This document shows, piece after piece, positions 35,132-45,856 of a stretch of DNA of 64,000 nt (position 1 is its first letter; each line of letters starts with the position of its first letter). The translations under genes and the position numbers were made by a program. The notes beneath the pieces were generated by a model. That model was not told the DNA's origin and made no database searches. It worked only from the letters and a program-made list of their open reading frames with translations. The DNA lies in contig CANMHG010000001.1 of NCBI GenBank assembly GCA_947497585.1, forward strand, positions 310,001-374,000, written 5' to 3'. Origin of the DNA: an uncultured Bacillaceae bacterium (GTDB lineage: Bacteria > Bacillota > Bacilli > Bacillales > Bacillaceae_L).

Positions 35132-35178
35132 GTGGTGGAAAGTGGGGGAATGTGGTAAAATTGTGTTAGAAAGTGGGG
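35132..35178 (+). promoter_or_regulatory. Candidate MraZ operator: GTGG repeats every 10 bases
   Basis: GTGG at 35132, 35142, 35152 and 35173 (with GTGT at 35163) gives a 10-11-base phased array; GAAAGTGGGG occurs twice (35138-35147 and 35169-35178). MraZ is known to repress its own operon by binding such direct repeats (TGGGN in E. coli, AAAGTG in mollicutes). The array ends nine bases before the mraZ start. Confidence 0.65.
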
Positions 35179-35186
35179 CAGAGAGT

Positions 35187-35618
35187 ATGTTCATGGGAGA
35201 ATACCATCACAACATTGATAGCAAAGGTCGTATGATCATCCCTGCTAAGTTTAGGGACAACCTCGGTGAAACCTTTGTTTTAACAAGAGGACTTGATCAA
35301 TGTTTGTTTGGATACCCACTAAGTGAATGGAAACTGCTAGAAGATAAATTAAAGACACTCCCACTTACCAAGAAGGATGCCCGTGCATTTACACGATTTT
35401 TCTTTTCAGGGGCAACTGAATGTGAAATTGATAAACAAGGTAGGGTTAATATCGCTACTCCATTGTTGTCATACGCAAAGTTAGAGAAAGAATGTGTGGT
35501 TATTGGTGTTTCTAATCGAATAGAAATATGGGAAAAAAGTAAATGGGAAGAGTATTTTGCGAATTCTGAGGAATCTTTCGCAGAAATTGCGGAAAATATG
35601 ATTGATTTTGATATATAA
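35187..35618 (+). CDS. mraZ: MraZ, transcriptional regulator of the dcw cluster
   Basis: 143 residues from ATG 35187, the canonical [16 protein letters not shown] start; the upstream frame to 35142 is the operator array. Two AbrB-like half domains with the DxKGR motif in each (DSKGR at about 12 and DKQGR at about 86). The protein forms ring oligomers and represses the dcw promoter. First gene of the cluster. Confidence 0.96.
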   Translation: MFMGEYHHNIDSKGRMIIPAKFRDNLGETFVLTRGLDQCLFGYPLSEWKLLEDKLKTLPLTKKDARAFTRFFFSGATECEIDKQGRVNIATPLLSYAKLEKECVVIGVSNRIEIWEKSKWEEYFANSEESFAEIAENMIDFDI

Positions 35619-35670
35619 TTATGACTTGTAGTGAAAACTATTAGAAAACAATTTGTTAGGGTGTGCTATC

Positions 35671-36603
35671 ATGTTTCAACATACAACAGTCCTTCTAAAT
35701 GAAGCGGTTGATGGTTTAGCTATTAAAAAAGACGGAATCTATGTAGATTGTACACTTGGTGGAGCTGGCCATAGTTCGTATATTGCTTCTCAGTTAACTG
35801 GGTCAGGCAGACTATATGCTTTTGATCAAGATGAAGTAGCAATTGAAAACGCTAAAGAAAAGCTTGCGGAATATGGAAATAAAGTTGTATTGATAAGAAG
35901 TAATTTTTTACATATTGCAGAAGAACTTGAAAAAAGAGGTATTACAGAAGTAGATGGGATTTTGTTTGATTTAGGTGTTTCATCCCCACAATTAGACACT
36001 CCTGAAAGAGGCTTTAGTTATCATCATGATGCACCACTTGATATGAGAATGGATAGAGATGCTACTCTCTCTGCATATGATGTGATAAATACATGGCCAT
36101 ACGAACAATTAGTAAGGATTTTCTTTCAATATGGAGAAGAAAAATTCTCTAAACAGATTGCCAGGAAGATTGAAGCTGCAAGAGAAAAGAAACCTATTAA
36201 TACAACTGGTGAGCTTGTTGAATTAATTAAAGAAGGAATACCTGCACCTGCTAGGAGAACCGGTGGTCATCCAGCTAAACGAGTGTTCCAGGCTATCCGT
36301 ATTGCTGTTAATGATGAATTGAAAGTATTTGAGGAAGCTGTAATTGACTCCATTGGCATTTTGAGCAAAGGTGGACGAATCAGCGTTATCACTTTTCACT
36401 CCTTGGAAGATAGAATTTGCAAGGTTGCCTTTAAGAGAATGAGTGAAGGTCCACAACTTCCTCCGGGATTGCCAATTATTCCAGATGAATATAAACCAAA
36501 ACTGAAATTAATTACTAGAAAGCCGATATTACCTTCAGAGCAAGAACTTGAAGAAAACAAAAGAGCAAGATCTGCTAAGCTAAGAATTGCCGAAAAGTTA
36601 TAG
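35671..36603 (+). CDS. rsmH: 16S rRNA (cytosine1402-N4)-methyltransferase RsmH (MraW)
   Basis: 310 residues from ATG 35671 with AGGGTG seven bases upstream. SAM-binding [29 protein letters not shown] and the C-terminal [15 protein letters not shown] are typical. It modifies C1402 in the 16S decoding centre. Follows mraZ by 52 bases, as in nearly all firmicutes. Confidence 0.97.
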   Translation: MFQHTTVLLNEAVDGLAIKKDGIYVDCTLGGAGHSSYIASQLTGSGRLYAFDQDEVAIENAKEKLAEYGNKVVLIRSNFLHIAEELEKRGITEVDGILFDLGVSSPQLDTPERGFSYHHDAPLDMRMDRDATLSAYDVINTWPYEQLVRIFFQYGEEKFSKQIARKIEAAREKKPINTTGELVELIKEGIPAPARRTGGHPAKRVFQAIRIAVNDELKVFEEAVIDSIGILSKGGRISVITFHSLEDRICKVAFKRMSEGPQLPPGLPIIPDEYKPKLKLITRKPILPSEQELEENKRARSAKLRIAEKL

Positions 36604-36644
36604 AAGTTAAAAATAGATTTCAAATGGGAGAAGGAGGATTTCAG

Positions 36645-37010
36645 GTGGGGAATTTAGCTTATAAAATAAATCAAACACATAAATATCAAGAAGAAATCGA
36701 TCACTCACCAAAGAGAAAGGTAGCCACAACAAGAAAAGCGCGCTTTACTCTTGGTGAAAAATGCTTAGGTTTATTATTTGCTGGAGCAGTTATGTTTGGT
36801 GCAACGGAAATTATTTCAAACCAAATTGCAATTTATACTACAAATATTGAAATCCAAAAAGTTGAAACAGCTATTGATGGTCAAATAAAGCAAAATAATG
36901 ATTTATATGTTCAAGTAAAAGAGTTAAGTACATATGAGAGAATTTGGGGCAAAGCTCAGGAACTTGGATTATTCCTAAACGAAGATAACGTTAAGGTTGT
37001 AGTGGATTAA
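36645..37010 (+). CDS. ftsL: Cell division protein FtsL
   Basis: 121 residues from GTG 36645, seven bases after AAGGAGG (the ATG at 36624 precedes that site). Cytoplasmic basic N-terminus, one membrane helix (about 37-57), then an extracytoplasmic leucine-zipper-like coiled coil (IEIQKVETAIDGQIKQNN). Forms the divisome subcomplex with DivIC and DivIB and supports PBP2B. Four bases before pbpB. Confidence 0.93.
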   Translation: MGNLAYKINQTHKYQEEIDHSPKRKVATTRKARFTLGEKCLGLLFAGAVMFGATEIISNQIAIYTTNIEIQKVETAIDGQIKQNNDLYVQVKELSTYERIWGKAQELGLFLNEDNVKVVVD

Positions 37011-37014
37011 GGCT

Positions 37015-39231
37015 ATGAAGTGGCAGAAAAGTAAAAATATAAACAGAGGAGCTGCAATTATTTCAATATTTTTTGCAATGCTCTTTTTTCTGTTAATAGG
37101 GAGATTTATCCACATTCAAACTACAGGTGTTGTTGATGGCCAAGTTTTAGCAGCATTAGCAGAGAAGAAATACACAAAACAAAGGACGATTGAAGCCAGT
37201 AGGGGAACAATTTACGACAGAACAGGACAAGCTATTGCACAAGACACCCCAGCTTACACTGTAGTAGCTATTCTAGATGAAACTTTACCATCGCATGTAA
37301 TTGATCCTTATGATGCCTCTCGAAAATTAGCTCCACTTCTAAATATGAGTGAAGAAGAAGTCGCAAAAATCCTTACAAAGGACAAGAAGCAAGTAGAGTT
37401 TGGGTCAAAAGGTCGTGATATTAGTCATAGCCTGAAGCTTGAAATCGAAGCACTAGAGATACCTGGTATTGCTTTTATTCGAGATTCAAAAAGGTACTAT
37501 CCGAATGGAACTTTTGCCTCCCATACGATTGGATATGCTCAAAAGGTTGAAAATAAGGATAATAGTGAAAGCGTAACAGTTGGTATGTTAGGATTAGAAA
37601 AAAGCTTGAATGATTACTTAGTTGAAACCGATGGTTACCTTAAGTTTCAATCAGATAAACGAGGCTTTAGACTTCCTGAGGCTGAAGAACAAATTGTTCC
37701 ACCTAAAAATGGAAATGATATTTATTTAACCATTGACCAAAAAATACAAACTTTCCTAGAGGACTCCATGAATAAGGTGGTTCAGCAGTATGAACCAAAA
37801 AAAATCATCGGAATAGTCGCTCATGCGAAGACTGGCGAAATATTAGCAATGAGTACTAGACCGAGTTTTGACCCAAATGTGAGGAATATTAGCAATTACT
37901 TAAACGATGCAATTTCATATCGTTTTGAACCCGGTTCAACTATGAAAATCTTCACGTTAGCAGCAGCTGTTGAAGAGGGAGTATATAATGGTCAAGAAGC
38001 GTTTCAATCAGGAGAATACCATGTAGGCAGGTTTAGAATTAGAGACCACAATAAACGTGGTTGGGGAAAGATTTCTTATGATGAAGGTGTTCAACGCTCA
38101 TCAAATGTTGCTTTTGCGAAACTAGCTGCTGAAAAACTAGGAACTGACACCTTGTTGCAATACCTAAATCGATTTGGATTTCACCAACCGACAGGAATTA
38201 ATATTGATGGAGAAGTTAATAGTATTATCAATTTCACATACGAGCTCGAAAAAATAACTACTGCTTTTGGGCAAGGCTCTGCCATCACACCTATACAGCA
38301 AGTTCAGGCGGCAACAGCAATTACGAATAACGGTGTCATGATGAAGCCGTATGTAGTTGATAGAATTGTAGATTCAAGCACTAATAAGGTAATCAATGAT
38401 TATAAACCGGTTGAGGTTGGTAAACCTATATCGGAAGGAACATCTAAAAAGGTTCTTGATATCCTTGAGACAGTTGTTACTTCTGAAAATGGAACTGGAC
38501 AAGTGTACGCAGTTGACGGATATAATGTGGCTGGAAAGACGGGTACTGCTCAAATCCCTAATCCGACAGGAGAAACACCGTATCTATCTGGTCATGGTAA
38601 TAATATATTCTCCTTTATTGGGATGGCGCCAAAAGAGGATCCTAAATTAATCGTTTATATTGCCGTTGAGCAGCCCAAATTAAAAGAGTATGAAAAGGGT
38701 TCTGAGCCTGTATCGATGATTTTTAACCCAGTTATGAAAAATAGCTTACAGTACTTAAATATTGAGCCTATAAAAAAGAAAGAGTCTCCTGGGCCAACAA
38801 GAGGTAAGCTAGGGATTGAAATTGAGTCATACGTGGGGACAGAGATAGAGAAGGTTATGACAGATTTGACAGCTAAGGGCTTGAACGTTATTACTTTAGG
38901 TTCTGGGAAGGTTGTTAAAGCTCAAATTCCATCTAATGGTGAAAATGTCATTCTAGGTGAACGTGTGGTTTTATTAACTGAAGGAAATGTAGTCATGCCT
39001 GATGTAACTGGTTGGTCACTTAGAGATGTAATGAAAGTAGCTAATCTGGTAAAATTACAGCCGAATGTTGTCGGCAAGGGTTATGTATTTCAGCAAAATC
39101 TTGCACCAGGGACAAAATTAAAGGAGGATGACTATCTTATTGTTCATCTAAAACCTCCTTACAGTCCAGAGGAAAGTTCAGAGTTAGAGAATGGAGAAGA
39201 GGGACAGGAAGACTCTCCACCTATCGATTAG
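37015..39231 (+). CDS. pbpB: PBP2B, septal class B transpeptidase
   Basis: 738 residues. N-terminal membrane helix (about 14-35), dimerisation domain with RGTIYDRTG, transpeptidase domain with EPGSTMK (Ser308, Lys311), SSN in QRSSNVAF and KTGTAQ (508-513), then two C-terminal PASTA domains. Cross-links septal peptidoglycan in the divisome. The tail beyond PASTA is acidic. A strong terminator follows, so the spoVD-murE part is largely a separate unit. Confidence 0.97.
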   Translation: MKWQKSKNINRGAAIISIFFAMLFFLLIGRFIHIQTTGVVDGQVLAALAEKKYTKQRTIEASRGTIYDRTGQAIAQDTPAYTVVAILDETLPSHVIDPYDASRKLAPLLNMSEEEVAKILTKDKKQVEFGSKGRDISHSLKLEIEALEIPGIAFIRDSKRYYPNGTFASHTIGYAQKVENKDNSESVTVGMLGLEKSLNDYLVETDGYLKFQSDKRGFRLPEAEEQIVPPKNGNDIYLTIDQKIQTFLEDSMNKVVQQYEPKKIIGIVAHAKTGEILAMSTRPSFDPNVRNISNYLNDAISYRFEPGSTMKIFTLAAAVEEGVYNGQEAFQSGEYHVGRFRIRDHNKRGWGKISYDEGVQRSSNVAFAKLAAEKLGTDTLLQYLNRFGFHQPTGINIDGEVNSIINFTYELEKITTAFGQGSAITPIQQVQAATAITNNGVMMKPYVVDRIVDSSTNKVINDYKPVEVGKPISEGTSKKVLDILETVVTSENGTGQVYAVDGYNVAGKTGTAQIPNPTGETPYLSGHGNNIFSFIGMAPKEDPKLIVYIAVEQPKLKEYEKGSEPVSMIFNPVMKNSLQYLNIEPIKKKESPGPTRGKLGIEIESYVGTEIEKVMTDLTAKGLNVITLGSGKVVKAQIPSNGENVILGERVVLLTEGNVVMPDVTGWSLRDVMKVANLVKLQPNVVGKGYVFQQNLAPGTKLKEDDYLIVHLKPPYSPEESSELENGEEGQEDSPPID

Positions 39232-39237
39232 AGTAAC

Positions 39238-39270
39238 AAGGAATGGGTTAATAACCCATTCCTTTTTTTA
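39238..39270 (+). terminator. Terminator after pbpB
   Basis: AAGGAATGGGTT / AACCCATTCCTT with loop AAT, then a T-run. Confidence 0.92.
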
Positions 39271-39333
39271 TGTTCTAGCCTAAAAAGTACAAGCATATAT
39301 TTGAACGAGCCTAGTTAAAGGAGGTTCTAATCT

Positions 39334-41259
39334 ATGCGGGTCTCAAATGTTACAGTACGTAAAAGATTAGCCGTTGTATTATTAGTTGGATTTCTTATTT
39401 TTTTAATTATTGATGTAAGGTTAGGTTATGTTCAGTTCATCTTAGGAAACAAACTAACAGGGCTTGCTGACGATTCTTGGAGTAGGGATATTCCTTTTGA
39501 ACCTGAAAGAGGGGAAATACTCGACCGGAACGGAGTACCACTCGCTACAAATATGAGTGCCCCATCTGTTATGGTCGTGCCTAGGCAGGTTGAAGATCCT
39601 GTTGAAACTGCTGAAAAGCTAGCAGCTGCCCTTAATATGTCAAAGGAAAAGGCATATAAGCATGTAACAAAAAATGAAAGAATTGAACGAATTCATCCAG
39701 AAGGTAGAAAAATTTCACATGAGAAGGCTAAAGAAATTAGAGCGTTGGGGTTGAAGGGAGTCTATATTGCCGAAGATTCAAAACGTCATTATCCTTTTGG
39801 AAGCTATCTGTCCCATGTGTTAGGATTTGCGGGTATTGATAACCAAGGATTAACTGGTCTAGAGTTATATTATGATGAACAATTAAGTGGCACTGCAGGA
39901 AGTGTTAAGTATTACTCAGATGCTAAGGGTAAACGTATGCCAGATATTGCGGATGATTATACAGCACCGGTTGATGGGTCAAATCTAAAATTAACAATTG
40001 ATACTCGTGTACAGACGATTATTGAAAGAGAATTAGATAATGCGGAAGCTACTTATAACCCAGATGGTATTATTGCAATTGCGATGAACCCAAATAATGG
40101 TGAGATTCTTGCAATGTCTAGTAGGCCAGATTTTGATCCAGCTAATTTTAGAAACGTTCCTTCAGAGATTTTTAATCGGAACTTACCAGTTTGGAGTACG
40201 TATGAGCCTGGATCAACGTTTAAAATTATTACACTTGCAGCTGCTTTAGAAGAGAAGAAGGTAGACTTAGAAAAAGATAATTTTCATGATCCTGGTTTTG
40301 TTAAAGTGGCCAATGCGAGATTACGTTGCTGGAAAAAAGGTGGTCATGGTAGTCAGACCTTTTTAGAGGTTGTGCAAAATTCATGCAACCCCGGGTTTGT
40401 TGAATTAGGAGATCGTTTAGGTAAAGAGAAATTGTTTGGATACATTCGTAATTTTGGATTTGGGCAAAAAACAGGTATTGACCTTCAAGGTGAAGGTAAA
40501 GGGATCTTGTTTAATTTAGACCGTGTAGGCCCGGTTGAACAAGCAACAACTGCCTTTGGTCAAGGTGTTTCCGTTACACCAATCCAACAAGTTGCAGCAG
40601 TTGCTGCTGCGGTTAATGGTGGTACACTTTATACGCCTTATATTGCAAAGGAATGGGTTGACCCAATTAGTGGGGATGTAATAAGTAGAAATACACCGAA
40701 AGCAAAAGGAAGAGTTATCTCTGAGGAAACTTCTAAGATAGTTCGACATGCTTTAGAAAGCGTTGTTGCACAAGGAACAGGGAAAGGTGCTTTTGTTGAA
40801 GGTTACCGAGTTGGCGGAAAGACTGGTACAGCACAGAAATCGAAGCCGGGTGGAGGTTATCTACAAAATAATCACATCGTTTCATTTATTGGTTTTGCCC
40901 CTGCTGATGATCCACAAATCGTAGTCTATTTAGCGGTAGATAATCCAAAAAATACACTTCAATTTGGGGGAGTAGTAGCTGCACCGATTGTTGGGAATAT
41001 CATGGAAGATAGTTTAAGAGCATTAGGCGTAGAGCCTAGTAAAAATCAAATTGAGAAAGAATATACAAATTGGCTTGACCCGAAACCTGTTGTTGTACCA
41101 AATGTAGTTGGATTAACTAAAAAGGAAATTCAACAGCAATTGTTAAATCTTAAGCTTGATATAAGTGGAGAAGGAGACGTAATAGTTGAACAGGCTCCTG
41201 AACCAGGTGTAAAGGTGAAAGAAGGAACTACAATAAGAGTTTATTTAGGAAAAAAATGA
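39334..41259 (+). CDS. spoVD: SpoVD, spore cortex class B transpeptidase
   Basis: 641 residues. Paralogue of PBP2B used in mother-cell cortex synthesis with SpoVE. N-terminal membrane helix (about 12-32), RGEILDRNGVPLA, transpeptidase with EPGSTFK (Ser294), SCN motif and KTGTAQ (496-501), and a single C-terminal PASTA domain. One PASTA domain and the position between pbpB and murE identify SpoVD. AAAGGAGG precedes ATG. A CATATATT element 40 bases upstream could be a SigE -10 box (weak). Confidence 0.96.
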   Translation: MRVSNVTVRKRLAVVLLVGFLIFLIIDVRLGYVQFILGNKLTGLADDSWSRDIPFEPERGEILDRNGVPLATNMSAPSVMVVPRQVEDPVETAEKLAAALNMSKEKAYKHVTKNERIERIHPEGRKISHEKAKEIRALGLKGVYIAEDSKRHYPFGSYLSHVLGFAGIDNQGLTGLELYYDEQLSGTAGSVKYYSDAKGKRMPDIADDYTAPVDGSNLKLTIDTRVQTIIERELDNAEATYNPDGIIAIAMNPNNGEILAMSSRPDFDPANFRNVPSEIFNRNLPVWSTYEPGSTFKIITLAAALEEKKVDLEKDNFHDPGFVKVANARLRCWKKGGHGSQTFLEVVQNSCNPGFVELGDRLGKEKLFGYIRNFGFGQKTGIDLQGEGKGILFNLDRVGPVEQATTAFGQGVSVTPIQQVAAVAAAVNGGTLYTPYIAKEWVDPISGDVISRNTPKAKGRVISEETSKIVRHALESVVAQGTGKGAFVEGYRVGGKTGTAQKSKPGGGYLQNNHIVSFIGFAPADDPQIVVYLAVDNPKNTLQFGGVVAAPIVGNIMEDSLRALGVEPSKNQIEKEYTNWLDPKPVVVPNVVGLTKKEIQQQLLNLKLDISGEGDVIVEQAPEPGVKVKEGTTIRVYLGKK

Positions 41260-41269
41260 CAAAAATAAT

Positions 41270-41303
41270 AGCCTAGAGGATTCTTCCTTAAGGCTTCTTT
41301 TTC
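41270..41303 (+). terminator. Imperfect terminator after spoVD
   Basis: AGCCT...AGGCT outer pairing with an inner GAGGA / TTCCT pairing, followed by TTCTTTTTCT. Confidence 0.5.
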
Positions 41304-41382
41304 TATCACGAAATAATCATAAATGTACTGATAAATAGTAAAGTTAATTTACAACGCTAGTGTATATCATTTAAAATAACTA

Positions 41383-41418
41383 AGGGGTAAGAAACTAGAA
41401 AGTAGTCATTTTACCCCT
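41383..41418 (+). repeat. Hairpin in the spoVD-murE gap
   Basis: AGGGGTAA / TTACCCCT enclose an inner ACTA / TAGT stem. There is no T-run after it, so not a usual terminator. Possible leader structure of the murE transcript. Confidence 0.5.
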
Positions 41419-41499
41419 AGACAAAGCTTTTATAAATATCGTACTATGAAAACTTAAGTCTGAAGAACTTCGTGATAAAAATGAGAGGAAATGGTTTTA

Positions 41500-42966
41500 A
41501 TGGATTTAAACACGTTAATTTCACATTTACATACACACACAATTGATGGGATAAATAATAACCCTTCTATTGCCTCAATAGAAATGGATTCGCGCCAAGT
41601 CACCAAGGGTTCCTTGTTTATATGTATAAAGGGAGATCATTTCGATGGGCATGAATTCGCGAAACAGGCAGTTGAAAAGGGCGCTGTAGCAATCCTATCG
41701 CAAGTGAAACTTAATATCCCCGTACCAGTAGTCATAGTTAGTGATACGAGAAGAGCCATGGCTATATTAGCTGATGCGTTTTATAATCAACCAACGCAAA
41801 AACTTCATCTAATAGGTGTTACTGGAACAAATGGTAAAACGTCAACTACACATATCATTGAAAAAGTTATGAGAGACCATGGGCTACGTACAGGCATGAT
41901 TGGTACGATGTATATGAAAATTGGAGAAAGAGTATTTGAGACTAAAAATACAACGCCTGAATCATTAACATTACAGAAAACGTTCGCAACTATGGTTAGT
42001 GAAAAGGTAGACACTGCAGTCATGGAGGTGTCCTCACATGCACTTGATATTGGACGAGTTCATGGGTGTGATTTCGATATTGCTGTGTTTACAAACTTAA
42101 CACAGGACCACTTAGATTTTCATAAATCAATGGATGACTATAGAAGAGCAAAGGGTTTATTGTTTTCCGGACTAGGAAATTCGTTTAACCATCGAAAACC
42201 CAAGTTTGCTATATTAAATAGTGACGACCTATCTTCGCAGGAGTACAAAAAGAGTACTGCTGCAACTGTTATTACATACGGAATTGAAAATAATAGTGAC
42301 ATTATGGCAAAAGAGATTTCAATGACTTCATCAGGTACTTTCTTTACATTGGTTACACCATCTGAAACGAAAACAGTGAAAACTAAATTAGTAGGTAAAT
42401 TTAGTATTTATAATATTTTAGCTTCGGTTGCCACATGTTTGTACTCTGGTGTTCCGTTAGAAACGATTATAAAATCAATTGAAGATTTAGAAGGAATTCC
42501 TGGGCGCTTTGAATTGGTCCACGAAGGCCAAGGATATACAGTTATAGTAGACTATGCACATACTCCAGATAGCCTTGAGAATGTCTTGACAACTGTAAAA
42601 CAGTTTGCAAACGGAAAAGTAACAGTAGTGGTAGGATGTGGCGGTGACCGTGATAGGACAAAACGCCCGTTAATGGCTTCCATTGCCACAAAGTATGCAG
42701 ATAGTTCTATTTTTACATCAGATAACCCTAGGTCTGAGGATCCACAACAGATACTGCTTGAAATGGAAGTTGGTGCCCAAGGCAATTATAAAACGATTGT
42801 GGATCGAGAAGAAGCAATCAAATTTGCTATTAACAATGCTCAGAATCAAGATGTAATTGTAATCGCTGGAAAAGGTCATGAAACCTATCAAATTATTGGA
42901 GATAACACTCTAGATTTTGATGATCGACTTGTTGCTGCAAAGGCTATAAAGGAGCGTAGAAACTAA
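41500..42966 (+). CDS. murE: UDP-MurNAc-L-Ala-D-Glu: meso-DAP ligase
   Basis: Adds the third amino acid to the peptidoglycan precursor. 488 residues from ATG 41500 (AGAGGAA nine bases upstream; ATG 41491 abuts that site). N-terminal UDP-binding domain with [20 protein letters not shown], ATPase P-loop [10 protein letters not shown], and C-domain with DNPRSEDP, whose DNPR signature indicates meso-diaminopimelate rather than lysine. The stop overlaps the next start (TAATG). Confidence 0.97.
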   Translation: MDLNTLISHLHTHTIDGINNNPSIASIEMDSRQVTKGSLFICIKGDHFDGHEFAKQAVEKGAVAILSQVKLNIPVPVVIVSDTRRAMAILADAFYNQPTQKLHLIGVTGTNGKTSTTHIIEKVMRDHGLRTGMIGTMYMKIGERVFETKNTTPESLTLQKTFATMVSEKVDTAVMEVSSHALDIGRVHGCDFDIAVFTNLTQDHLDFHKSMDDYRRAKGLLFSGLGNSFNHRKPKFAILNSDDLSSQEYKKSTAATVITYGIENNSDIMAKEISMTSSGTFFTLVTPSETKTVKTKLVGKFSIYNILASVATCLYSGVPLETIIKSIEDLEGIPGRFELVHEGQGYTVIVDYAHTPDSLENVLTTVKQFANGKVTVVVGCGGDRDRTKRPLMASIATKYADSSIFTSDNPRSEDPQQILLEMEVGAQGNYKTIVDREEAIKFAINNAQNQDVIVIAGKGHETYQIIGDNTLDFDDRLVAAKAIKERRN

Positions 42967-43439
42967 TGTTACTTTACAAACATGTAAAAGAGTTATTTCC
43001 CTCATCGAAGGGAATAAAGGAGGATACGCTTCCCTTTCTTACTGTATATATAAGTTCCAATGAAATTGTTACTAAAGGACTTTACTTTCCAATATTTGAT
43101 TCAACCGAAAAACAATATAGCGATAACTTATTAGAAGCTATAAATGGTGGTGCAATAGCGGCTATCTGGCCAAATAATCTACCAATACCAACGTATGTAC
43201 CGAATCATTTTCCGACATTTATGGTAGACGATACATTAGAAGCTCTTGAAAAACTAGTAGATTTTTACGGAGAAAATATACCTATGTTAAAAACAGAATT
43301 TAGACTATCTAAAACAGATAATCATAATGAAGGAAATTTCACATATGATAGTCCTGTAACACATAAATTGAAAACATTATCGAATAGAATTGAAGAATTA
43401 AAGGGCAAAACTCAGGAAGGAGGGAGTAATCATGCTTGA
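42966..43439 (+). CDS. Stand-alone MurF-like N-terminal domain protein
   Basis: 157 residues. The core matches the N-terminal UDP-sugar-binding domain of Mur[12 protein letters not shown] (where MurF has PGDLFVPL), [36 protein letters not shown]. It stops where the ATPase domain should begin, so no P-loop or C-domain exists; the last 50 residues are polar and charged. It occupies the spot of murF in many dcw clusters and overlaps murE by one base and mraY by eight, so it is tightly coupled. It could be a degenerate murF kept as a UDP-MurNAc-peptide-binding accessory. The full murF must lie elsewhere. Confidence 0.65.
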   Translation: MLLYKHVKELFPSSKGIKEDTLPFLTVYISSNEIVTKGLYFPIFDSTEKQYSDNLLEAINGGAIAAIWPNNLPIPTYVPNHFPTFMVDDTLEALEKLVDFYGENIPMLKTEFRLSKTDNHNEGNFTYDSPVTHKLKTLSNRIEELKGKTQEGGSNHA

Positions 43440-44406
43440 ACAAGTGATCTTGTTTACAATTATAATGGGGTTTCTAATTTGTGTCCTGCTATCCCCACTC
43501 TTTATTCCCTTCTTACGTAGATTAAAATTTGGACAAAGCATAAGAGAGGAAGGGCCAAAGTCACATCAAAAGAAATCAGGGACACCGACAATGGGTGGTA
43601 TCGTGATATTATTATCTATTGTTATTACAACACTTGTAATGACGGGTAAATTTTCCGAACCTACAGTAACTACTTTCTTATTGCTATTTGTAACACTTGG
43701 CTATGGTCTTCTTGGGTTTCTTGATGATTTTATAAAAGTTGTGATGAAACGAAATTTAGGGCTTACTTCAAAACAAAAGCTTGTTGGTCAAATAATCATT
43801 GCTATTATTTTTTATATTATAGCTAATAAGAATGGTTTTTCTACGGTGGTTGAAATACCAGGTTTAAATTTTGGTTTTGACTTAGGCTGGACTTATGTAT
43901 TTTTTATTATTTTTTGGCTTGTTGGTTTCTCAAATGCTGTTAATTTGACAGATGGGTTGGATGGATTAGTATCAGGTACTGCTGCCATTGCATTTGGTGC
44001 TTTCGCTGTTCTAGCTTGGAACCAATCAGAGTTTGAAATTGCTATTTTTTCAGTAGCTATAGTAGGAGCCGTGCTTGGGTTCTTAGTATTTAATGCACAC
44101 CCCGCAAAGGTATTTATGGGAGATACAGGTTCTCTTGCGTTAGGTGGAGCGATTGCGACAATTGCTATTCTAACTAAACTGGAGATATTATTAATTATCG
44201 TAGGTGGAGTATTTGTTTTAGAAACTCTCTCCGTTATCCTTCAGGTTATTTCCTTTAAAACAACAGGAAAGAGAATTTTTAAAATGAGTCCTTTACACCA
44301 TCACTATGAACTCGTAGGGTGGTCTGAGTGGCGTGTAGTAGTCACTTTTTGGACAGTTGGTTTATTATTCGCAATGCTAGCAATCTATATAGAGGTGTGG
44401 ATTTAA
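43432..44406 (+). CDS. mraY: Phospho-MurNAc-pentapeptide transferase
   Basis: Makes lipid I from UDP-MurNAc-pentapeptide and undecaprenyl phosphate. 324 residues, ten predicted helices. Conserved loops: GFLDDFIKV (catalytic Asp pair), [25 protein letters not shown] and [14 protein letters not shown]. Start ATG after AAGGAGGGAG inside the previous gene. murD begins directly after its stop. Confidence 0.98.
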   Translation: MLEQVILFTIIMGFLICVLLSPLFIPFLRRLKFGQSIREEGPKSHQKKSGTPTMGGIVILLSIVITTLVMTGKFSEPTVTTFLLLFVTLGYGLLGFLDDFIKVVMKRNLGLTSKQKLVGQIIIAIIFYIIANKNGFSTVVEIPGLNFGFDLGWTYVFFIIFWLVGFSNAVNLTDGLDGLVSGTAAIAFGAFAVLAWNQSEFEIAIFSVAIVGAVLGFLVFNAHPAKVFMGDTGSLALGGAIATIAILTKLEILLIIVGGVFVLETLSVILQVISFKTTGKRIFKMSPLHHHYELVGWSEWRVVVTFWTVGLLFAMLAIYIEVWI

Positions 44407-45759
44407 TTGGAAAATACAGATAAATATCTTCAGAAGAATGTACTAGTCCTTGGATTGGCTAAAAGTGGGTCTGCTGCAGCAACCTTACTTCACGAGTTGG
44501 GTGCAAATGTTACAGTTAATGACCAAAAGCCAATCGAAGAGAATGAAGCTGCAAAAGCATTGCAACAAATTGGTATAAAAGTTGTATGTGGAGGTCATCC
44601 AATTGAAATTTTGGATGATCATTTTGACGTTATCGTAAAAAATCCTGGAATTCCCTATACGAACCCACTTTTGGTTAGAGCAATTGAGCGGGATATTCCA
44701 ATCATTACTGAAATTGAGCTTGCTTATCAAATCAGTGAGGCAGACTTTATTGGTATTACAGGATCGAATGGTAAAACTACTACTACAACCTTGCTATATG
44801 AGTTCCTAGAAAAGGGTAATAAGAAACCTCTTATAGCTGGAAATATTGGAACTGTGGCTTGTGAGGTAGCAAAAGAGGCGACAAAAGACAATGTCATTGT
44901 TACCGAATTGTCTTCCTTTCAACTAATGGGAATCGAGAAGTTTAGACCAAAAATAGGAATTCTGTTAAATATTTTTGATGCGCATCTTGATTATCATGGA
45001 ACGAAAGAAAATTATGTTAATGCAAAAGGTCAATTACTTGTTAATCAAGAAGAGACTGACTATAGCGTCATTAATGCTGATGATTTAGAAGTGATGGAGT
45101 TAGGAACTAAAAGTAGGGCTAAAAGAGTTCTGTTTTCTACTAAACGTATTCTTGAAGAAGGAACGTACGCGAAAGACAACTTTATATATTACAATCAAGA
45201 ACCTGTAATTCTGATTGATGATATTGCACTCCCTGGAAAGCATAACCTTGAAAATATAATGGCAGCCATATCAGCTGCTAAATTAATTGGAGTATCAAAC
45301 AATGCTATAAGGCAGGTCTTAACTGTTTTTACAGGTGTGAAACACCGCTTACAATTCGTTGATACAGTCAATGGCCGAAAGTTTTATAATGATTCAAAGG
45401 CCACAAATATTTTAGCAACACAAAAAGCAATAACTGCTTTTAATCAATCTATTATTTTATTAGCTGGCGGCTTAGATCGTGGGAATGAATTTGATGATTT
45501 AATACCAGAATTAAAGTCTGTTAAATCATTAATTGTTTTTGGTCAAACCGCTCCTAAACTTGAAAGAGCAGGAAGGTTAGCTGGAATAGATTTAATAAAA
45601 TATGTCGATAATGTGGAACATGCGGTAAAAGTGGCATATGATCATTCAACCGAAGGAGATGTTATTTTACTGTCTCCAGCGTGCGCAAGTTGGGATCAAT
45701 ATAAAACTTTTGAAGAAAGAGGAGACATTTTTATTCATGCCGTGCATAAGCTTAAATGA
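44407..45759 (+). CDS. murD: UDP-MurNAc-L-alanine: D-glutamate ligase
   Basis: 450 residues. Rossmann-like N-domain [15 protein letters not shown], ATPase loop [14 protein letters not shown], and C-domain FYNDSKATN and [12 protein letters not shown]. Starts at TTG immediately after the mraY stop, with GAGGTG nine bases upstream in mraY. Cytoplasmic step of lipid II precursor synthesis. Confidence 0.97.
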   Translation: MENTDKYLQKNVLVLGLAKSGSAAATLLHELGANVTVNDQKPIEENEAAKALQQIGIKVVCGGHPIEILDDHFDVIVKNPGIPYTNPLLVRAIERDIPIITEIELAYQISEADFIGITGSNGKTTTTTLLYEFLEKGNKKPLIAGNIGTVACEVAKEATKDNVIVTELSSFQLMGIEKFRPKIGILLNIFDAHLDYHGTKENYVNAKGQLLVNQEETDYSVINADDLEVMELGTKSRAKRVLFSTKRILEEGTYAKDNFIYYNQEPVILIDDIALPGKHNLENIMAAISAAKLIGVSNNAIRQVLTVFTGVKHRLQFVDTVNGRKFYNDSKATNILATQKAITAFNQSIILLAGGLDRGNEFDDLIPELKSVKSLIVFGQTAPKLERAGRLAGIDLIKYVDNVEHAVKVAYDHSTEGDVILLSPACASWDQYKTFEERGDIFIHAVHKLK

Positions 45760-45856
45760 GGGCTCGTCTAAGAGTAAAAATGCTGTGTTCTAAATAGATA
45801 TTTTCTATTTTTCACCGTAATGCAAGCCCTTAATCTAAGATCTTGGGGTGTTTACG

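Noticed and set aside
35142..35186. GTG at 35142 as start of mraZ
   Set aside because: The segment is the phased GTGG operator array and MraZ homologues begin at MFMGEY (35187).
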